Source of the DNA: Uranotaenia lowii
Lineage: Eukaryota > Arthropoda > Insecta > Diptera > Culicidae
Direction: 5' to 3'
NCBI RefSeq assembly: GCF_029784155.1
Contig: NC_073693.1
Span: forward strand, 140,481,988-140,545,987
Length of the DNA stretch: 64,000 bases
Positions 30,987-42,067 of this stretch are shown here, piece after piece; the stretch's first letter is position 1, and each line of letters begins with the position of its first letter. The translations under genes were made by a program, and so were the position numbers. The notes beneath the pieces are model-generated. The model saw only the letters and a list, made by a program, of their open reading frames with translations. It did no database searches and was not told where the DNA came from.

Positions 30987-31323
30987 TTATCCACCTCTGG
31001 ATTTATCATTACATTCGCGCCGTTCCACGCAAGCGCCTCTGTTATTTCTCAGAAAACCGTCCCGGCAGAAACATCCCGCGATACATTTCCGGTTACATTG
31101 CTTAATGTTACGCAGCTTGTAGTTATCACATGTCAGTTCACAGGGAACGCCGCATGCCTTGTATTCCTCGTTCCTGTCGCATCGTTTCTCTGAAATGAGT
31201 TGAACAGAACAAAATATTTCAGTAAATTTGAAACACTAAACCTTTCAATCGAAATTCACCATCAGGTTTAGCTGCAACGATCAAAAACACGCTGATCAAT
31301 ACGAGTACTATTGATAGACGCAT
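30987..31323 (-). CDS. Secreted TIL-domain cysteine-rich protease-inhibitor-like protein (two exons)
   Basis: Exon 1 is 31323-31260 (ATG 31321-31323) and exon 2 is 31189-30987, with a 70-nt intron (31259-31190) having GT and AG ends, phase 1. The product is 88 aa. Residues 1-18 form a signal peptide (MRLSIVLVLISVFLIVAA). The mature part has ten cysteines at 25, 34, 38, 42, 53, 57, 61, 63, 75 and 81, the TIL pattern of five disulfides. TIL proteins inhibit secreted serine proteases; some act in immunity or venom. By comparison with AMCI-type inhibitors the reactive P1 residue in the CNRKC loop would be Arg, suggesting a trypsin-like target. A TATATAAA box lies upstream. The paralogue is at 45707. 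Confidence 0.88.
31190..31259 (-). other. Intron of the minus-strand TIL gene
   Basis: 70 nt, donor GTGAAT after GATG and acceptor ATTTCAG. Phase 1, at the same codon position relative to the signal peptide as in the plus-strand paralogue (both exon 1 coding parts are 64 nt). Confidence 0.85.
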
Positions 31324-31392
31324 GATGAATTCAAATCTTGAGCTCAGTAATTGAAAATTTGTTCTGACATCGAACAGAACTGAAGATCAGCG

Positions 31393-31400
31393 TTTATATA
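31393..31400 (-). promoter_or_regulatory. TATA box of the minus-strand TIL gene
   Basis: TATATAAA on the minus strand, about 70 nt upstream of the ATG, followed about 20 nt later by TTCAGTT, an arthropod initiator-like sequence. The spacing is slightly short, so the start site is uncertain. Confidence 0.55.
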
Positions 31401-31419
31401 CTAGCCACGCTGAAGAGCC

Positions 31420-32764
31420 ATGCAAATGATAAAAATCAACTTCAAAAACCACGAAACATGTGAAGTTTTGTTATTTTCCATTTTCTGGAAGTAACACCAT
31501 CGGACAAAAAGCAAAATGTAAACAGAAGATCTTTGTGATTCCAATGTGCTATATTCTATTTCTAGTCAATCCTATCTTTGGTGTGTTGATTGTGGTTCCG
31601 AAAACCCCCGATCTTATCGGGTTGCTTTCTTTTAACATGAATCATATAGGTAAATAGTTATCTTTGAAGCTTAGTCATTATTTATTGATATAATTTGTTG
31701 TACTCGACCCACGCTGTTGTTGCCGAGTTTTACTTTATCGCTTTTATCTAATAAAATTTTTCGTTCTAAAAAACAAAGTATATTTTGTTTGTTGAGTAAA
31801 ACCAACCAGCTTTAGCTCTTCTACAATGTGGTACTCGAAATTAAGGTTATGAATCAGTTTCAATTTTTACTATTTACTAAATTACTGCTTCTTTAAGTAG
31901 ATATTCTGAGCCAACAATTTCGTTTACTATGTAAGAATTGATCACTGCTTATTTTATTACTGACAAACACTACTATCTAATGTTGTTTGGAAGGAAGTTC
32001 CATAGGAAAATTTGTTTGATGCTTTGAGTTTTTAGAACACGACCACGACAAAATTGTGATTTTGCAAATATTTTTTTTAACCATGGTACATCAATTAATA
32101 ATCAAAATGAATAATTTTTACAGCGTGATATCTGAGATATTACAGTTTAAAAAAAGGAGACCAGAAGGGCAAATTTTGGAAAATATCTCTCGAGTCACAC
32201 TTTTCAGACCCGAATGACTTCTGAAGTTAAACGGTCTTAAAAAATATCACCATCTTGAGTCACAAATGTCAAAATTGGTCAGATAATATTTTGATATAAC
32301 AACATCTATGATGACAAAATTTAACGAAAATTTTCCAAACATAAAAAAGCTGGAATTTTAAAATAAATACATTTTTTATAGAAGTTTTAACGGCGCCAGT
32401 TCTAAATATAGTAAACAAAAATTATGCTCAATTTTCAGAACAAAATATTCATTTTTTTTCATACAAATATAAAAAATCGAATTATTAAAAGTCTGCAAAA
32501 AATCATGGATTAATGTTGAACCAAAGCAAAGCTTTTAAGACCCCATGGTTTGAGAAATTTGAACATTACCCCAATTCGACTCATTCAAATGTCCAATTAC
32601 CATTAAATATTAGTTAAAAATATCATGCAACTACCCTTGAAATTTTTTTAATTAGAATCATAAAGCAAGATAAAAAAAATCGAACTTTTTCTGATTTTGA
32701 ATGTGTACTCTGGGAAAGCACGCGACATTTGCTCGGCAGACTGTTGATGCTGTTCGCATGCATA
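31420..32764. other. Intergenic, no gene seen
   Basis: AT-rich DNA. The stretch 32080-32760 looks like decayed repeat sequence (runs of A and T, no open frame). Nothing nameable. Confidence 0.4.
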
Positions 32765-33395
32765 CACTCAGCTGAAAAAGGAACGTTAAATTCATCTGGA
32801 TTTACACGTAGCCTCTCATCACGTGAATTTTTGCTTGATTTAAGTGAAGCACCTAGGAGCTAATAAAATAACACTTGATTCATACGTGAAATTCACATAG
32901 TTGAATGCTGTCAAAACAAAGACACATTCGATTTACGTGAAAATCAAGTGGTCCGCAAAGTATGTATGTATGTAGATAATCCACCATGAGTGCACGGATT
33001 CACCGCAGTTTCGCCAACGTATGCGCTTAATTTGCATCCTTTAGACTTTCAGTTCGGCCAATCTTCAATGCAAATCATCACATACCCGACACCATGGCTT
33101 CGTGTGAACTGACATGAAATGAAAATGTTTCGTGTAGGAACGAGCAAACTGTTTTGCAGCCGTATAAAATTCATAACATATTTAGACTTAAGAATCTACG
33201 ACAGGTATTCCGCATCCGTGTAGATACCTGCCCAGCTGGCAACTTTTTTAACGTTCTTATATGATACATTTAATCAATGAAATAGAAAATCAAGTGGTCC
33301 GCAAAGTATAGTCAAATCTGATGTATTCTATGTAATGTTCACATGGCTCTGAATGGCTCATTCACGTAAAATCTATGTGAAGTAACACAGTTCTC
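32765..33395 (+). mobile_element. ACGTGAA-rich MITE-like element, copy 1, carrying an insertion
   Basis: The first ~190 bases, from CACTCAGCTGAAAA at 32765, match in inverse orientation the end of the element at 49374-50262. Both are dense in ACGTGAA-type motifs. At 32939-32963 a 25-bp sequence (GAAAATCAAGTGG... ...AAAGTAT) recurs exactly at 33285-33309 around an unrelated ~320-bp insert. The right boundary is uncertain. Confidence 0.6.
32964..33284. mobile_element. About 320-bp insert bracketed by a 25-bp direct repeat
   Basis: The insert begins with GTATGTATGTA and has no ORF. The flanking 25-bp direct repeat (32939-32963 and 33285-33309) is exact, as expected of a long target-site duplication made by a SINE/LINE-type insertion, or of a local duplication. 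The short TATG repeat at one end would then be the tail, placing the insert in minus orientation. Confidence 0.5.
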
Positions 33396-34032
33396 AATAT
33401 GGTGTGGACCTAAGTACTATCAGCACACAAATAGAAGCTTTCTTTGTGATCTAGCAGCTGTTTTTTCGTAAGTAATAAACACGTTTCGAAACTTGAGTTG
33501 ATTGAAACAATAGGAAGTATTTATCATTATAAAATTCGTGCGTAGTTTTAAATAAGTTTTGAGAGGGAAAAAAGCCTAAAAATAACTCATTAATAAATAT
33601 GAATTTCAATAAGTTTCCAACACTGATGGTGTATTTCGATCGAAGCTGCATGTCAAGGATAAAAAAAAACATTTTGATTAGAAACCTATACAAATATTCA
33701 TTTTATTATCTAAGCTGTATTTATCATGCAAAAATACGGCTTACCAACGATAAATGCGAAAAAGTTGATGAAAAAACCTGTTCGATTTTGTCATGGTTCG
33801 ATTTAGGCAACTCAAAATTTTCGAGTGTAATGCCAAAAATGTAAGAGGCCTGTACTTAAAATTAATAAAATAGCTTCTTAAGTAATCGACCAAAAGTTTG
33901 AAATCACTTCTAGTTCTTTTTTTTATTGTTTTTAAGCACATTGCAAAATGTTTGAACCAAATTTAACAAATGTGTTATGATAAGTTTGAAAAAAAAGGAT
34001 ATGAGTGCCACTTGAATATTGAAGTTTGATCC
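33396..34032. other. Intergenic, no gene seen
   Basis: AT-rich, with only accidental short ORFs on both strands. Confidence 0.4.
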
Positions 34033-34595
34033 ACCTAGAGTATATGTCGGCAACCTGCGGCTCGCGAGCCGCATGCGGCTCTTTTGATGTAAAGCTGCGG
34101 CTCTTTACCTCACTGCGCTAATATTATATGTATTTTTGAAAAAATTTTTGCTTTGCACTGTTTTTGAAGCATCAGCTTAGAGATAAAGATTCAATTTATC
34201 AATAACTGTGAATGCAAAGAAAAACTGTTGTTTTAAAGCAACGAAAACTTAAATCAATTTATTTATTTCCAAAACCTGTGTTTATTTTTTGAATCAATCG
34301 AACGCGAAAGACAGGAAACTATAAAGGAAAATAAAAATAGTAGTTTTTAGACAGCCTCTGCGTAACCCTAATAAAATTTTATATTTTAAGCACTTGCAAT
34401 AACGTTTTTGCCCTCAATGAAAATTGTTCCATTTAAAATTCCGAAATCGTCTTAGAATTGATCAACCATTTCGAAAAATAATCACAACTTTGACGCATAA
34501 CAACATAAAAATATTGGAAAAACCACCTCAATCCTATCTAACTAATTTGAATTCAAAATGATAATTTTAATGTTTCTGAATAAAGATAACTCATT

Positions 34596-34917
34596 AGCAT
34601 TCCAGATTGCCCGAATTTAACCGGGCTTTCCCAGATTTTCAAATAAAAAATGGGAATGCCTGGATGCCCGAATATCGAGGAAAAAGGCCCTGTTGAGAAT
34701 TATTCACAATTTTCTAAATTCCAAAGTTTTTAACTTGTTTCAGCGCACATATTTTTTGAAATTGTGAATTTATTGTTATTAAGATTTTCGTTTGTTCATT
34801 TTTCAACTTTTCTCTTGCCTTTTAATGGAACAAGCGTAGATTTTGGCTGGATTTTCCCGGATATTATTCGGTTTTGAGTTTAAAACTAAGGAACCCAATG
34901 CCAAAATCTGGAATGCT
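34596..34917. mobile_element. Small TIR element (MITE-like) inside hAT A
   Basis: AGCATTCCAGATT at 34596-34608 is inverted at 34905-34917. The interior has GCCCGAATTTAACCGGGC-like palindromic sequence and no ORF. No clear target duplication, so the family is unassigned. Confidence 0.45.
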
Positions 34918-36030
34918 CTGGAAATATCGGATTAAAAAGTCAATAAAACCCAAAATTCAAATACAATATACAAAACTAAGAATTGAGAATTTAAAATTAA
35001 AGTTTGGTAGCTTTTCAAACTTGTATCAGCATTGAGAATGAATGAAAACTTCAATTCTGAAAATCTATTTGAAAACAAAATCACAGGCTAAATACTTGTA
35101 ATCATTAACAAAATTGACCTTTACACCTCGAAGCTTTTTCTATTATAATTATATCGTAAAATCATTTTCATTTTTTTTTAAGTAAACCTTTGACTCTTTG
35201 AACATATTTAAAATTTTAAGTGTGATGCCTGCTGCCAATATTTTCCAAAAGCACTAAAATGTTCAATGAAGTTTCCGTAACGGTCACATTTTTTAAATTA
35301 CGAGTCAATCATCGTTGATTTGTTTTTATTAATTTTTGCTTGCTGTAACTTTAGAAGAATCCTTGAACTGCTTTTGTCAGTTCAAATCACATTATTACAG
35401 ATTTATACTGGTCGAACCACAAGTTTTTTTTCTATAATCTAAGCTTAAGCAAGCATTGCTGAATAATGTACAATGTATTGAATTTCATTTTTCATTCAAT
35501 TGGACGCACAATACTGAAAATCACATACACGTTCATTTGATGTCCTAAATTTTGAAAATTCTGCCAGTTGTTAGAAGCATATTTTTTTTCGGATACGGCT
35601 ACATAAATTTAAACTGAATTTTATCTCATACTTCTGGATTTTGTAAAGGATTGGCTATTTGGAGAATGTAATAAAAAAGTTTCATAATTTTAAGAAAATA
35701 TTTTCCGTTTACTTTTTTTAAGCCTCTCTTTGCCAAAGAAATTTTAAATATCCTGCTTATCAAATCTTTCACTTTACGTCATGCAAAGTATTCATATAAG
35801 CTTTATATGGATTTGAAATATTCTACACTCGATATTTGCCAACGTATTTAAATGAATATAACATTAAATTCAGAAGAAAACCCATGTACTTAATCGTAAT
35901 CAGAAACAGATTCAAAAGAAAAAAACAAGAGTTAGAAAAAAAGCTTAGAGTTAGTTAGGTTTAGAGATATTTTCGTAAAACTAATGTTACGGTTTTTTTC
36001 TTATTGAGTTTTTTCGGTGAGTGAAACAAC

Positions 36031-36096
36031 TTTTTTAAATTTTACGTAACGTTTCGGGTTACTTTTCTTCACCCATCATCAGACGTCTAAAAATAT
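36031..36096 (-). ncRNA. Hammerhead-ribozyme-like motif, left Penelope copy
   Basis: Mirror of the motif at 38600-38665 (same sequence on the minus strand). It has CTGATGA, a GGGT/ACCC stem, GAAA, a two-pair CG/CG stem III and a GTA cleavage-site-like triplet. See the right copy for detail. Confidence 0.45.
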
Positions 36097-36191
36097 TTAC
36101 TTTTATTAAAACTTTAAACTTTTAAAATTAAATTACATTTATCAAAATTACAATACTTCACATCACTTACAAAAAATAAAGCAGCACAATT

Positions 36192-37386
36192 TTATTCTGT
36201 TCGGCTGCTTGTCGGTTTGTTTACTGTCTCTCCTCTCAGTTTGGCTATTAGACCGTTGTAGGTAGCTAGTTTTCCTACTTCGGTTTGTTGATTCGATGTT
36301 CGCTCCTTTCCTCTTACTTGGATGTGTAGGGTTTCGGCAGCTTCTCTGGTTTCCCGAACTCTCAGATTCCGCTCGAGTACTCCTGGTTTCTTGAAGTCGA
36401 AACAGTGTTGCGCTTCTATTGCGTGTTGCGCTAATCCCGATTTTGGTTCGTTTTTTGCGATTAATTTTTCATGTTCCTGTAATCTTTTTCCAAGCATTCT
36501 ACCTGTTTGGCCAATGTACACTAGATCTTGGCAGTCCTTGCATGGTATGGAATAGACCACATTTCGTTGTTCTTCTTTTGGAATAGGGTCTTTCATTTTA
36601 GTGAAAACTTCGTGTTTAATTTTCTCTTTCGGTTTTGTGGCTAGTGTCATATCATGTTTCACTAGTATTTTTTGTAGTTTTTCACTTAAACAGGGTACAT
36701 ATGGTGTCGAAACATATCTCTTAAAACCATTTTCTTTGTTGTTTTGTAATGTGTTGTAGTGTTTATGTACTCTATCTTTGATGATTGATTCAGTAAAATA
36801 TGTCGGGTAATTGTTTTTCTTTAATATGTTTTTCACTTTTTCAATCATCTGTGGTCTATTCGTCGCATCTGTTAATTTTATAGCGCGATCGGTTAGAGCA
36901 ATAACTGTATTACGTTTGTGAGTGTATGGACTTTCTGATTCGAAATCCAAATATCGGCCACAATTTTGTTTTGGAAGCCAAGTTTTTTGTATTTTTTCAT
37001 TATTTCTTGTTAGTTGCATATCAAGAAATTTTATTTTTCCACCACTTTCCTGTTCGATCGTGAATTGGAGCTTGTTATGGAAATCGTTAAAAGTTTCTTG
37101 AATCACTGGAATTTGATCACTCACACCAATGCAAAAACAGTCATCTACATACCTGCGGTAGAATATCATGTCGATCTGTTTCTCCTGAAGTTTTCGTAAG
37201 CATTCATTCTCTAGTTTCTCTAGTGTTAGTTCAGAGAGAATTCCAGAGAGAGGTGAGCCCATAGGGACTCCATAGCATTGTTTGTAAACAACCTTGTTGT
37301 ACACGAAGAAGGTGGATTCCATCACAAGTTTGATCGCGGCAACCAAGCTGTGGCGTTCAATACTTGTGTGCTGTTCGATCTCTCCC
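36192..37386 (-). CDS. Penelope-like RT + GIY-YIG endonuclease, 5'-truncated but open
   Basis: An uninterrupted frame of about 397 codons with no true start, since the 5' end is truncated at the dimer junction. It includes RT motifs YGVPMGSPLSG and RRYVDDCFCIG (catalytic YVDD), thumb and linker, then a GIY-YIG nuclease with VYSIPCKDC, LVYIGQTGRMLGKRLQEHE (the GIY-YIG core reads VYIG) and a downstream HAIEAQHCFDF block. The order RT then GIY-YIG is diagnostic of Penelope-like elements, which encode telomerase-related RTs. The N-terminal RT fingers are missing, so this copy cannot make the whole enzyme. Stop at 36192-36194. No decay, implying recent insertion. Confidence 0.95.
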
Positions 37387-38504
37387 CTTCGTGTACAACA
37401 AGGTTGTTTACAAACAATGCTATGGAGTCCCTATGGGCTCACCTCTCTCTGGAATTCTCTCTGAACTAACACTAGAGAAACTAGAGAATGAATGCTTACG
37501 AAAACTTCAGGAGAAACAGATCGACATGATATTCTACCGCAGGTATGTAGATGACTGTTTTTGCATTGGTGTGAGTGATCAAATTCCAGTGATTCAAGAA
37601 ACTTTTAACGATTTCCATAACAAGCTCCAATTCACGATCGAACAGGAAAGTGGTGGAAAAATAAAATTTCTTGATATGCAACTAACAAGAAATAATGAAA
37701 AAATACAAAAAACTTGGCTTCCAAAACAAAATTGTGGCCGATATTTGGATTTCGAATCAGAAAGTCCATACACTCACAAACGTAATACAGTTATTGCTCT
37801 AACCGATCGCGCTATAAAATTAACAGATGCGACGAATAGACCACAGATGATTGAAAAAGTGAAAAACATATTAAAGAAAAACAATTACCCGACATATTTT
37901 ACTGAATCAATCATCAAAGATAGAGTACATAAACACTACAACACATTACAAAACAACAAAGAAAATGGTTTTAAGAGATATGTTTCGACACCATATGTAC
38001 CCTGTTTAAGTGAAAAACTACAAAAAATACTAGTGAAACATGATATGACACTAGCCACAAAACCGAAAGAGAAAATTAAACACGAAGTTTTCACTAAAAT
38101 GAAAGACCCTATTCCAAAAGAAGAACAACGAAATGTGGTCTATTCCATACCATGCAAGGACTGCCAAGATCTATGTGTACATTGGCCAAACAGGTAGAAT
38201 GCTTGGAAAAAGATTACAGGAACATGAAAAATTAATCGCAAAAAACGAACCAAAATCGGGATTAGCGCAACACGCAATAGAAGCGCAACACTGTTTCGAC
38301 TTCAAGAAACCAGGAGTACTCGAGCGGAATCTGAGAGTTCGGGAAACCAGAGAAGCTGCCGAAACCCTACACATCCAAGTAAGAGGAAAGGAGCGAACAT
38401 CGAATCAACAAACCGAAGTAGGAAAACTAGCTACCTACAACGGTCTAATAGCCAAACTGAGAGGAGAGACAGTAAACAAACCGACAAGCAGCCGAACAGA
38501 ATAA
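37387..38504 (+). pseudogene. Penelope-like RT + GIY-YIG, right copy, truncated and frameshifted
   Basis: Same protein as the minus-strand copy, starting about 26 codons later (FVYNKVVYKQCYGVPMG). A single extra T near 38173, just before the VYIGQTGR motif, shifts the frame, so the RT part ends at a stop near 38195-38197 and the GIY-YIG part continues in another frame to the stop at 38502-38504. Otherwise the sequence is identical to the left copy as far as I compared it. Confidence 0.95.
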
Positions 38505-38599
38505 AATTGTGCTGCTTTATTTTTTGTAAGTGATGTGAAGTATTGTAATTTTGATAAATGTAATTTAATTTTAAAAGTTTAAAGTTTTAATAAAAGTAA

Positions 38600-38665
38600 A
38601 TATTTTTAGACGTCTGATGATGGGTGAAGAAAAGTAACCCGAAACGTTACGTAAAATTTAAAAAA
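38600..38665 (+). ncRNA. Hammerhead-ribozyme-like motif in the Penelope tail
   Basis: CTGATGA at 38614-38620, one unpaired T, stem II GGGT (38622-38625) with ACCC (38637-38640), GAAA at 38641-38644, stem III CG/CG closing a TTA loop (38645-38651), then TA completing a GTA cleavage triplet. Stem I would pair 38603-38610 with 38657-38664 (eight pairs, one G-U), plus 38613 with 38654, across a 2x2 internal loop. Penelope-like elements are known to carry hammerhead motifs in their terminal regions. The extra T beside stem II departs from the consensus and may reduce activity. Confidence 0.5.
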
Positions 38666-38867
38666 GTTGTTTCACTCACCGAAAAAACTCAATAAGAAAA
38701 AAACCGTATAAAAAGTACCGGTGATAAACTTTAATTCAAAACTAATGTTCATTGATTAAACACAAAAACCATAAATCTTTAATAAGGCTCTTAAAAACTC
38801 TGAAATTTTGAAAATTTGAAGTTTTTAGCTCCTTTAACTCAAAAGGTTGCTGACCACTGACCTAGAG

Positions 38868-41800
38868 CATAGGTCGGCAACCTGCGGCTCGCGAGCCGCA
38901 TGCGGCTCTTTAGCTAAATGTGTAAAAAATTTGAAAATCCTCGAAATTTTCTAGAGTAAACGGTCGCAACATAAGCTTTCCTTCAGTTCAGATAATATTT
39001 TCCAGGATTAAAAAAGAAACCAAAAAAACAACTATAGAACAAATTTATAGCATCTTGTCAGTTTGCAACCAAGGTGAGATTTAAAAATCAGTTAACGTTC
39101 TTCATAAAAGTCTGATATAGCATTTGGAAGCGTGGAGAAATTTTTCTTCGGTGGTATGGGAAGTTTCCGTTGAATTTGTTTTATTTGTTGTTCTGATTTA
39201 ATCGGATAAAAACCGAGCATTTTTTAATCGTCAAATAAAATCCTTACTGTTGAGGTTACGAAATTGAGTTTGTTTTTCTTGAATTGAATATATTAAAAAT
39301 AAATTTGCTTTACCATCGTTCTGATCAAATATAAACATGAGATGATGATTTTAATAATGATTTGAATACTGATAAAATTCCTTTCTTAAAACTTTTTGTT
39401 TTTAAATTTTTCAAATATTGAATTCCCTCTCTTAATGTTCCTTTTCAAATCCATTAAAGCCTTTCACAAATTTTCAAAAATTGAAGTTCTTCGTTCTTAT
39501 TTTGAATATTAGTTCAAGTGAACAAAACTTTCATGTTTGTTAAAAAAAAATTTGTGAACCGGGAGTTGAGTGTTTGATCTTTTTTTAGAATTTGATATAT
39601 AATACGAGTATTTATAGGTATGGGAGAGTGGGGAATCATGGGCCACTTTTTTTTCGTTGTTCCATAACTACTTTATCATAAAAGATAAAATGAAAATAAA
39701 AAATGGTATGATTTTCTACATTTTCAAGGTATCATAAGGTATTTTTATTTTTTTTTTATTTTTCTATTTTTTTTTTATTTATTTTTTTTTTTTGTTTTAG
39801 GGATGAATGACAGCATGCTGTTGAATTTCCGGAAAAAGGGTATTTTTTTAAAAATTTTAATAAGTTATATTCCCCAAATTCTAGCTGTTTGAAAAAAAGC
39901 AATATTTTTTGGATTTTTAAAAATGGTGGGGAATCGTGGGCCACCAAATCCAAATTGACCAAATAAAATGCAAAGTTTATGATTTGACCCAAAATTGTGA
40001 TTTCCTAATTCATTTCGTTATTTAAAAGCAATTTCAGATGATGAAATAAAAAAGAGAGCTGTGTATGATCGCATAGATTCCAAAACCTGGCTCTTGAACG
40101 TTTTGGCAAAATTTCTTATATAGGATGGACAAATGTTTTTGATTTGCAAATTGGTTGCGTTTGTGTGACTTATTGATGTTTCATGAAAAATTCCATTTCA
40201 ATTTCCATTCCACGTGAAAGATCATGAAAAGCTAAGATCACAAGCGTATGAGCATATTTTTATTTTGCACTTTGGGTTCCCCAACGATGAAATTAGCGGG
40301 TGTTTTTTTAATTATGTAAGTAAATTTTTCTAACTTTTTTTAGCTTGATAAATAATAGAGGCATATGATGCGTATTTCAGTCAATATAGAAATACATGCT
40401 CACGCAAAGCGACGACGATGACAGTTGGTTTGAGATTTTTATCTCAACACATATCTGAGATATTAAAAGTGGCCCACGTTTCCCCATGGCCCACGATACC
40501 CCACTCTCCCCTATTTATTCGAAGGAGCAACTTTATTTGGTAAAGAAGCATTTTCTTCCATAAACTTTAATATATCTTCTTACAACTTTTACATCCTTTT
40601 TTGATTCCAAACTTAATTCCTTTATCATATTTCTGCAAATACTTTTAAAACGTCATGACTGTTTTAAAAGTTGATTTTGATTTCTGAGTCTTTATCAGAA
40701 TTTTGATTTTGGTTTGCTCTATGAAGTGATAATCAAACTTCAAAAAACTTAAATTTGAGTTTAAAAAATCGTTTCGTTGAAAAATGAAATACAAAGCCAA
40801 ATTTAGATGTCTATTATTATGTAGGATTTAATATTGTACACGACGATCCGAGATAGCTATCAAAACTTTCATTGGACTCCAGTATATTTCAGTATATTCC
40901 AGTATATCAACGGATGAATCCATTCGTGATGATTCAAAAAATCGAAGATACACTGAAAAACAGCAAATCTTTCAAGAATTAAAAGTATTTATAAAAAAAA
41001 TTTTTTGACTGTTTGAAACATTTGAAATTGTTGTGTTTGGGAATATTGAAATATTAAAATAAATTTATCACACAACGAATCTTATGTCATTATAATCGGG
41101 TAACATTTTCGGCCAAATTTTTAATTTGAATTTGTGATTAGTATTCATAGAACATGATATATTTGAGACTCAGAGGTTTTGACATTATTTTTTAGATTTC
41201 ATTAGTATGGAGAAGAATCAACTTGAAAGGGTTTGCGATTTTGAACAAAATTGAGAATTTAAACTTAAATTTTCGTTATCGTAAAATATAATTTATGAAA
41301 CCTTTTTTTAATTTTACCATGCTTGTAATAAAAAAAATTAAAAGAAATTTTATAACCGTATTATTAGACTACATCTCGCGACCGATCGTTAAATTTTGTT
41401 AAATTTTGAGTTATTTTTTTTTAAATCTGTTAAATGAACATTCATGAATTAAAATTTGTTGGTTTATTTATTCTAAGGCCCGGAAATATTTATCTTCTTG
41501 AAATGATAGCTTTATGCGCATAACAAACAAATTAAACGAATTTAACGAATGTGAAAACCAAAAAAAAATTAGGCATATTTGTAGAATTTGAAGAAAAAAT
41601 AAAAGTGACAAACCCTCGATTAGTTTTTTTTAAATTAATTTACCTCTTGTAGCATGCATTTTGATGATATAAAATTTTCAATGCATCTTTTTAATAATTC
41701 AACAGAACACATCGAATGCATATTTTTTATATGGAAATAGGTGTTTGGAAAGAATTGCACCAAAGTTTGAAATGATAAATTTTATCAGGTTACAATGACT

Positions 41801-42067
41801 AATCTCCATCATTTAACGTTACTAAGCTGTACTTGTTTTGAAAATGTATTGATTCAGAAGAAAGAAAATCGCTTCCGTTTGCCAATAAAACAACGAAAAT
41901 CTGTGGCGATGTGAAAAGGATAATAAAAACGTAGTTCTTATCAGGATGCAATGTATCTTAGCGATCACCATTATTTGTAGTAACGATAAAATTAAGTCTT
42001 TCAAACTTGGAAATTTCCTTAATTTGCAATTTTTGGCTCTTCTGTCTCAAAAGGTTGGCGACCGCTG
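38868..42067 (+). mobile_element. hAT-like non-autonomous element B, in tandem with A
   Basis: Begins directly after A's right target duplication with CATAGGTCGGCAACCTGCGG and has the same self-complementary GGCTCGCGAGCC subterminal motif. The right end (reverse complement) is CAGCGGTCGCCAACCTTTTG, 13 of 16 matching the left TIR. The flanks are ACCTAGAG and TGCTAGTG (5 of 8 match, sharing CTAG). No transposase is seen. It contains the inverted-terminal element at 39627-40508. The remainder is AT-rich with no gene. Confidence 0.7.
39627..40508. mobile_element. TIR/foldback element with GGGAGAGTGGGG ends, nested in hAT B
   Basis: The left end GGGAGAGTGGGGAATCATGG is mirrored at the right end (reverse complement GGGAGAGTGGGGTATCGTGG), with GGGCCAC-type sequence repeated internally. 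TATTTAT lies a few bases outside both ends and may be the target duplication. No ORF. Similar termini are common repeats in mosquito genomes, from memory. Confidence 0.65.

Larger units (their letters stand above)
35977..38749. mobile_element. Penelope-like element, head-to-head inverted dimer within one 12-bp TSD
   Basis: Two copies of the same Penelope-like element face away from each other. The minus-strand copy runs from about 37386 to 35989; the plus-strand copy runs from 37387 to about 38708, followed by 29 extra bases. The arms 35988-37308 and 37387-38708 are reverse complements over 1.32 kb; the only difference I found is one extra T in the right copy near 38173. AAAACTAATGTT occurs at 35977-35988 and 38738-38749, bracketing the pair as one insertion. 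Both copies are 5'-truncated inside the RT. Confidence 0.93.
34041..38859 (+). mobile_element. hAT-like non-autonomous element A (host of the Penelope dimer)
   Basis: Left end TATATGTCGGCAACCTGCGG and right end (reverse complement) CAGTGGTCAGCAACCTTTTG share a ~16-bp imperfect TIR with the conserved GCAACCT. An exact 8-bp duplication, ACCTAGAG, lies at 34033-34040 and 38860-38867, as made by hAT transposases. The left subterminal region has the self-complementary GGCTCGCGAGCC. No transposase is seen. About 2 kb of the length is hAT-derived; the rest is a MITE-like insert (34596-34917) and the Penelope inverted dimer (35989-38737). Confidence 0.8.

Noticed and set aside
37496..37681. Identical antisense 61-residue ORFs in both Penelope arms
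   Set aside because: Shadow of the RT coding strand; duplicated only because the arms are duplicated.
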